DNA of 64,000 nt, taken from Streptomyces parvus. Its GTDB lineage: Bacteria; Actinomycetota; Actinomycetes; Streptomycetales; Streptomycetaceae. The position numbers and the translations under genes are program-made. The stretch lies in contig NZ_BMRY01000001.1 of NCBI RefSeq assembly GCF_014648875.1, forward strand, positions 913,304-977,303. Reading direction: 5' to 3'. Shown here in pieces: positions 62,744 to 64,000 of this stretch. How positions within the stretch are numbered: position 1 is the first letter of the stretch; each line of letters starts with the position of its first letter. The notes under the pieces were generated by a model. That model was given only the letters and a program-made list of their open reading frames with translations. It had not been told where the DNA came from and ran no database searches.

Positions 62744-63603
62744 GGGCGATGACCTGCCATCTTTTCGAGTCGGGCGATGCGCTCCGCCATCGGCGGGTGC
62801 GTCGAGAACATTTTCGCCATCCCCTGACCGGGCCTGAAGGGATTCGCGATCATCATGTGGCTCGCCGTCTCGATCCTGGGCTCGGGCGGCAGCGGGAGCT
62901 GCTTCGTCCCGGCGTCGAGCTTGCGCAGGGCGCTGGCGAGGGCCAGCGGGTCCCCGGTGAGCTGGGCCCCGGAGGCGTCGGCCTCGTACTCACGGGAGCG
63001 GCTCACGGCGAGCTGGATGACGGAGGCGGCGAGCGGCCCCAGGATCATGATCAGGAGCATGCCGAGGAGGCCGGGCCCCTCGTCGTCGTTGGAGCGGCCC
63101 ACCGGGATGAGCCAGGCGAAGTTGACCAGGAACATCACGACGGAGGCGAGGGCTCCGGCAACGGACGAGATGAGGATGTCCCGGTTGTAGACATGGCTGA
63201 GCTCGTGGCCGAGGACGCCGCGCAGCTCGCGTTCGTCGAGGATCTGGAGGATGCCCTCGGTGCAGCAGACGGCGGCGTTGCGCGGGTTGCGCCCGGTGGC
63301 GAAGGCGTTGGGCGCCTGGGTCGGGGAGATGTAGAGACGTGGCATGGGCTGGCGGGCGGCCGTGGAGAGCTCACGCACGATGCGGTAGAGCTGGGGCGCC
63401 TCGAATTCGCTGACCGGGCGGGCGCGCATGGCCCGCAGGGCCAGCTTGTCGCTGTTCCAGTACGCGTACGCGTTGGTGCCGACGGCGACCAGGAGCGCGA
63501 CGATCAGTCCCGTACGTCCGAAGAAGCTGCCGATGACGATGATGAGTGCGGACAGTCCCCCGAGGAGTACGGCGGTCTTGAGCCCGTTGTGCCGGCGGTG
63601 CAC
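62740..63603 (-). CDS. htpX: membrane metalloprotease HtpX
   Basis: 287 aa. M48 zinc protease that degrades damaged membrane proteins. HELSH motif in [17 protein letters not shown] (~140), with the downstream Glu in [16 protein letters not shown]. Two N-terminal membrane segments ([17 protein letters not shown] and [16 protein letters not shown]) and two C-terminal ones. GTG 63603 has GGAGGG and gives [15 protein letters not shown]; the frame upstream holds His-rich leader codons. An inverted repeat (63652-63669) lies upstream. Confidence 0.93.
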   Translation of the reverse strand: MHRRHNGLKTAVLLGGLSALIIVIGSFFGRTGLIVALLVAVGTNAYAYWNSDKLALRAMRARPVSEFEAPQLYRIVRELSTAARQPMPRLYISPTQAPNAFATGRNPRNAAVCCTEGILQILDERELRGVLGHELSHVYNRDILISSVAGALASVVMFLVNFAWLIPVGRSNDDEGPGLLGMLLIMILGPLAASVIQLAVSRSREYEADASGAQLTGDPLALASALRKLDAGTKQLPLPPEPRIETASHMMIANPFRPGQGMAKMFSTHPPMAERIARLEKMAGHRP

Positions 63604-63651
63604 GGTACGCCCTCCAAGTGGTGCAGCAGGGGAACCCTTTGCATGGTGGTG

Positions 63652-63669
63652 CTCCACTCCCCAGTGGAG
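63652..63669. promoter_or_regulatory. inverted repeat upstream of htpX
   Basis: CTCCACT-CCCC-AGTGGAG, 7-bp perfect arms, 49 nt before the htpX start. A TTGACC box lies just upstream on the minus strand (63681-63686) but no -10 follows at standard spacing. Operator role is a guess. Confidence 0.35.
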
Positions 63670-63880
63670 CCTCCTGTACTGGTCAACGCCAGGCGAGAGG
63701 AGCTAGTTCCCTTGTGCGTGCGGCCGGAGGGCGGGGGCTGTGCCGCGTGTTCGCGCCGGTCGGGCCCCCGGCCCCGTACGGAGTGACGCTGGGCCGTACG
63801 GGTGGCGGCGGGCCGTCCCGGTCGTGCGGGGTGATGCGGAGGGGGGCGGGGTGACTCGGAGGTGCGGTACCGCTGTGCGG

Positions 63881-64000
63881 TCAGTGCTGCTGTGCGGGGA
63901 GCTTGGCGAGGGAGAGGGCCTCGGGATCGGGCTCGACCTCGCTGGTGCAGTGGCCGCAGCGGGAGGCGACGGCGGGGATCTCGCTGAAGCAGCGCGGGCA
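63881..64000 (-). CDS. zinc-ribbon C-terminus of a clipped protein
   Basis: Only the last 39 residues are inside the window. They start CPRCFSEIPAVASRCGHCTS and end PEALSLAKLPAQQH. Two CxxC pairs form a zinc ribbon of the sort found at the C-terminus of Streptomyces membrane channels (for example MscL-like proteins). The rest, and the function, lie beyond 64000. Confidence 0.7.
   Translation of the reverse strand, partial: CPRCFSEIPAVASRCGHCTSEVEPDPEALSLAKLPAQQH

Overview
This is a high-GC actinobacterial chromosome segment, almost certainly Streptomyces. The signs are GC-rich third codon positions, GTG and TTG starts, an aerial-type secreted serine protease, a SpoIIE-type phosphatase, and the Streptomyces order of the core ribosomal protein, RNA polymerase and translation factor operons. 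Most of the window is housekeeping DNA on the minus strand; about twenty plus-strand or accessory genes sit between and beside the operons.

Layout. 1-2095: end of a DUF389 membrane protein and a membrane-anchored SpoIIE phosphatase, convergent with glmM. 2096-9070 (minus): glmM, rplM-rpsI, an ABC-F ATPase, truA and rplQ, with one divergent membrane-anchored protein. 9290-25244 (minus): the alpha, spc and S10 clusters as one near-continuous block, rpsJ-rplCDWB-rpsS-rplV-rpsC-rplP-rpmC-rpsQ-rplNXE-rpsZ(S14)-rpsH-rplFR-rpsE-rpmD-rplO-secY-adk-map-infA-rpmJ-rpsMK-rpoA-rplQ. Start and stop codons often overlap (TGATG or TAATG), which implies translational coupling. Terminators after rplO and adk cut the block into separately transcribed parts. 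25707-29242 (plus): a GNAT acetyltransferase, a PIG-L deacetylase with a propeller-like tail, and a secreted protease. 29469-33832 (minus): the str operon rpsL-rpsG-fusA-tuf. 34280-34552: a small orphan gene. 34652-47790 (minus): secE-nusG, rplKA, a lipoprotein, rplJL and rpoBC, with tRNA-Trp upstream of secE. 48182-64000: an aminotransferase, an adenosine-deaminase-family enzyme, two TetR regulators with targets, murB, an MFS exporter, a HadAB-like MaoC pair beside rpmG and tRNA-Met/tRNA-Thr, an amidohydrolase relative, tRNA-Tyr, YajQ, an ogt-alkB repair pair, small membrane proteins, a nucleotidyltransferase, HtpX and a clipped zinc-ribbon protein.

The central block supplies ribosome subunits, the Sec channel (SecY, SecE), RNA polymerase subunits and elongation/initiation factors. 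I found no convincing new multi-gene system. The best leads are regulatory or evolutionary: a 25-nt motif shared by the rpsJ and rpsL leaders; a second copy of the last codons of map that differs only at synonymous positions; matching operators overlapping two promoters in a TetR-MFS pair whose regulator gene ends in a 27-bp tandem repeat; a cytosine-deaminase-like protein lacking two catalytic acids; and a reductase gene whose expected start codon reads ATC.
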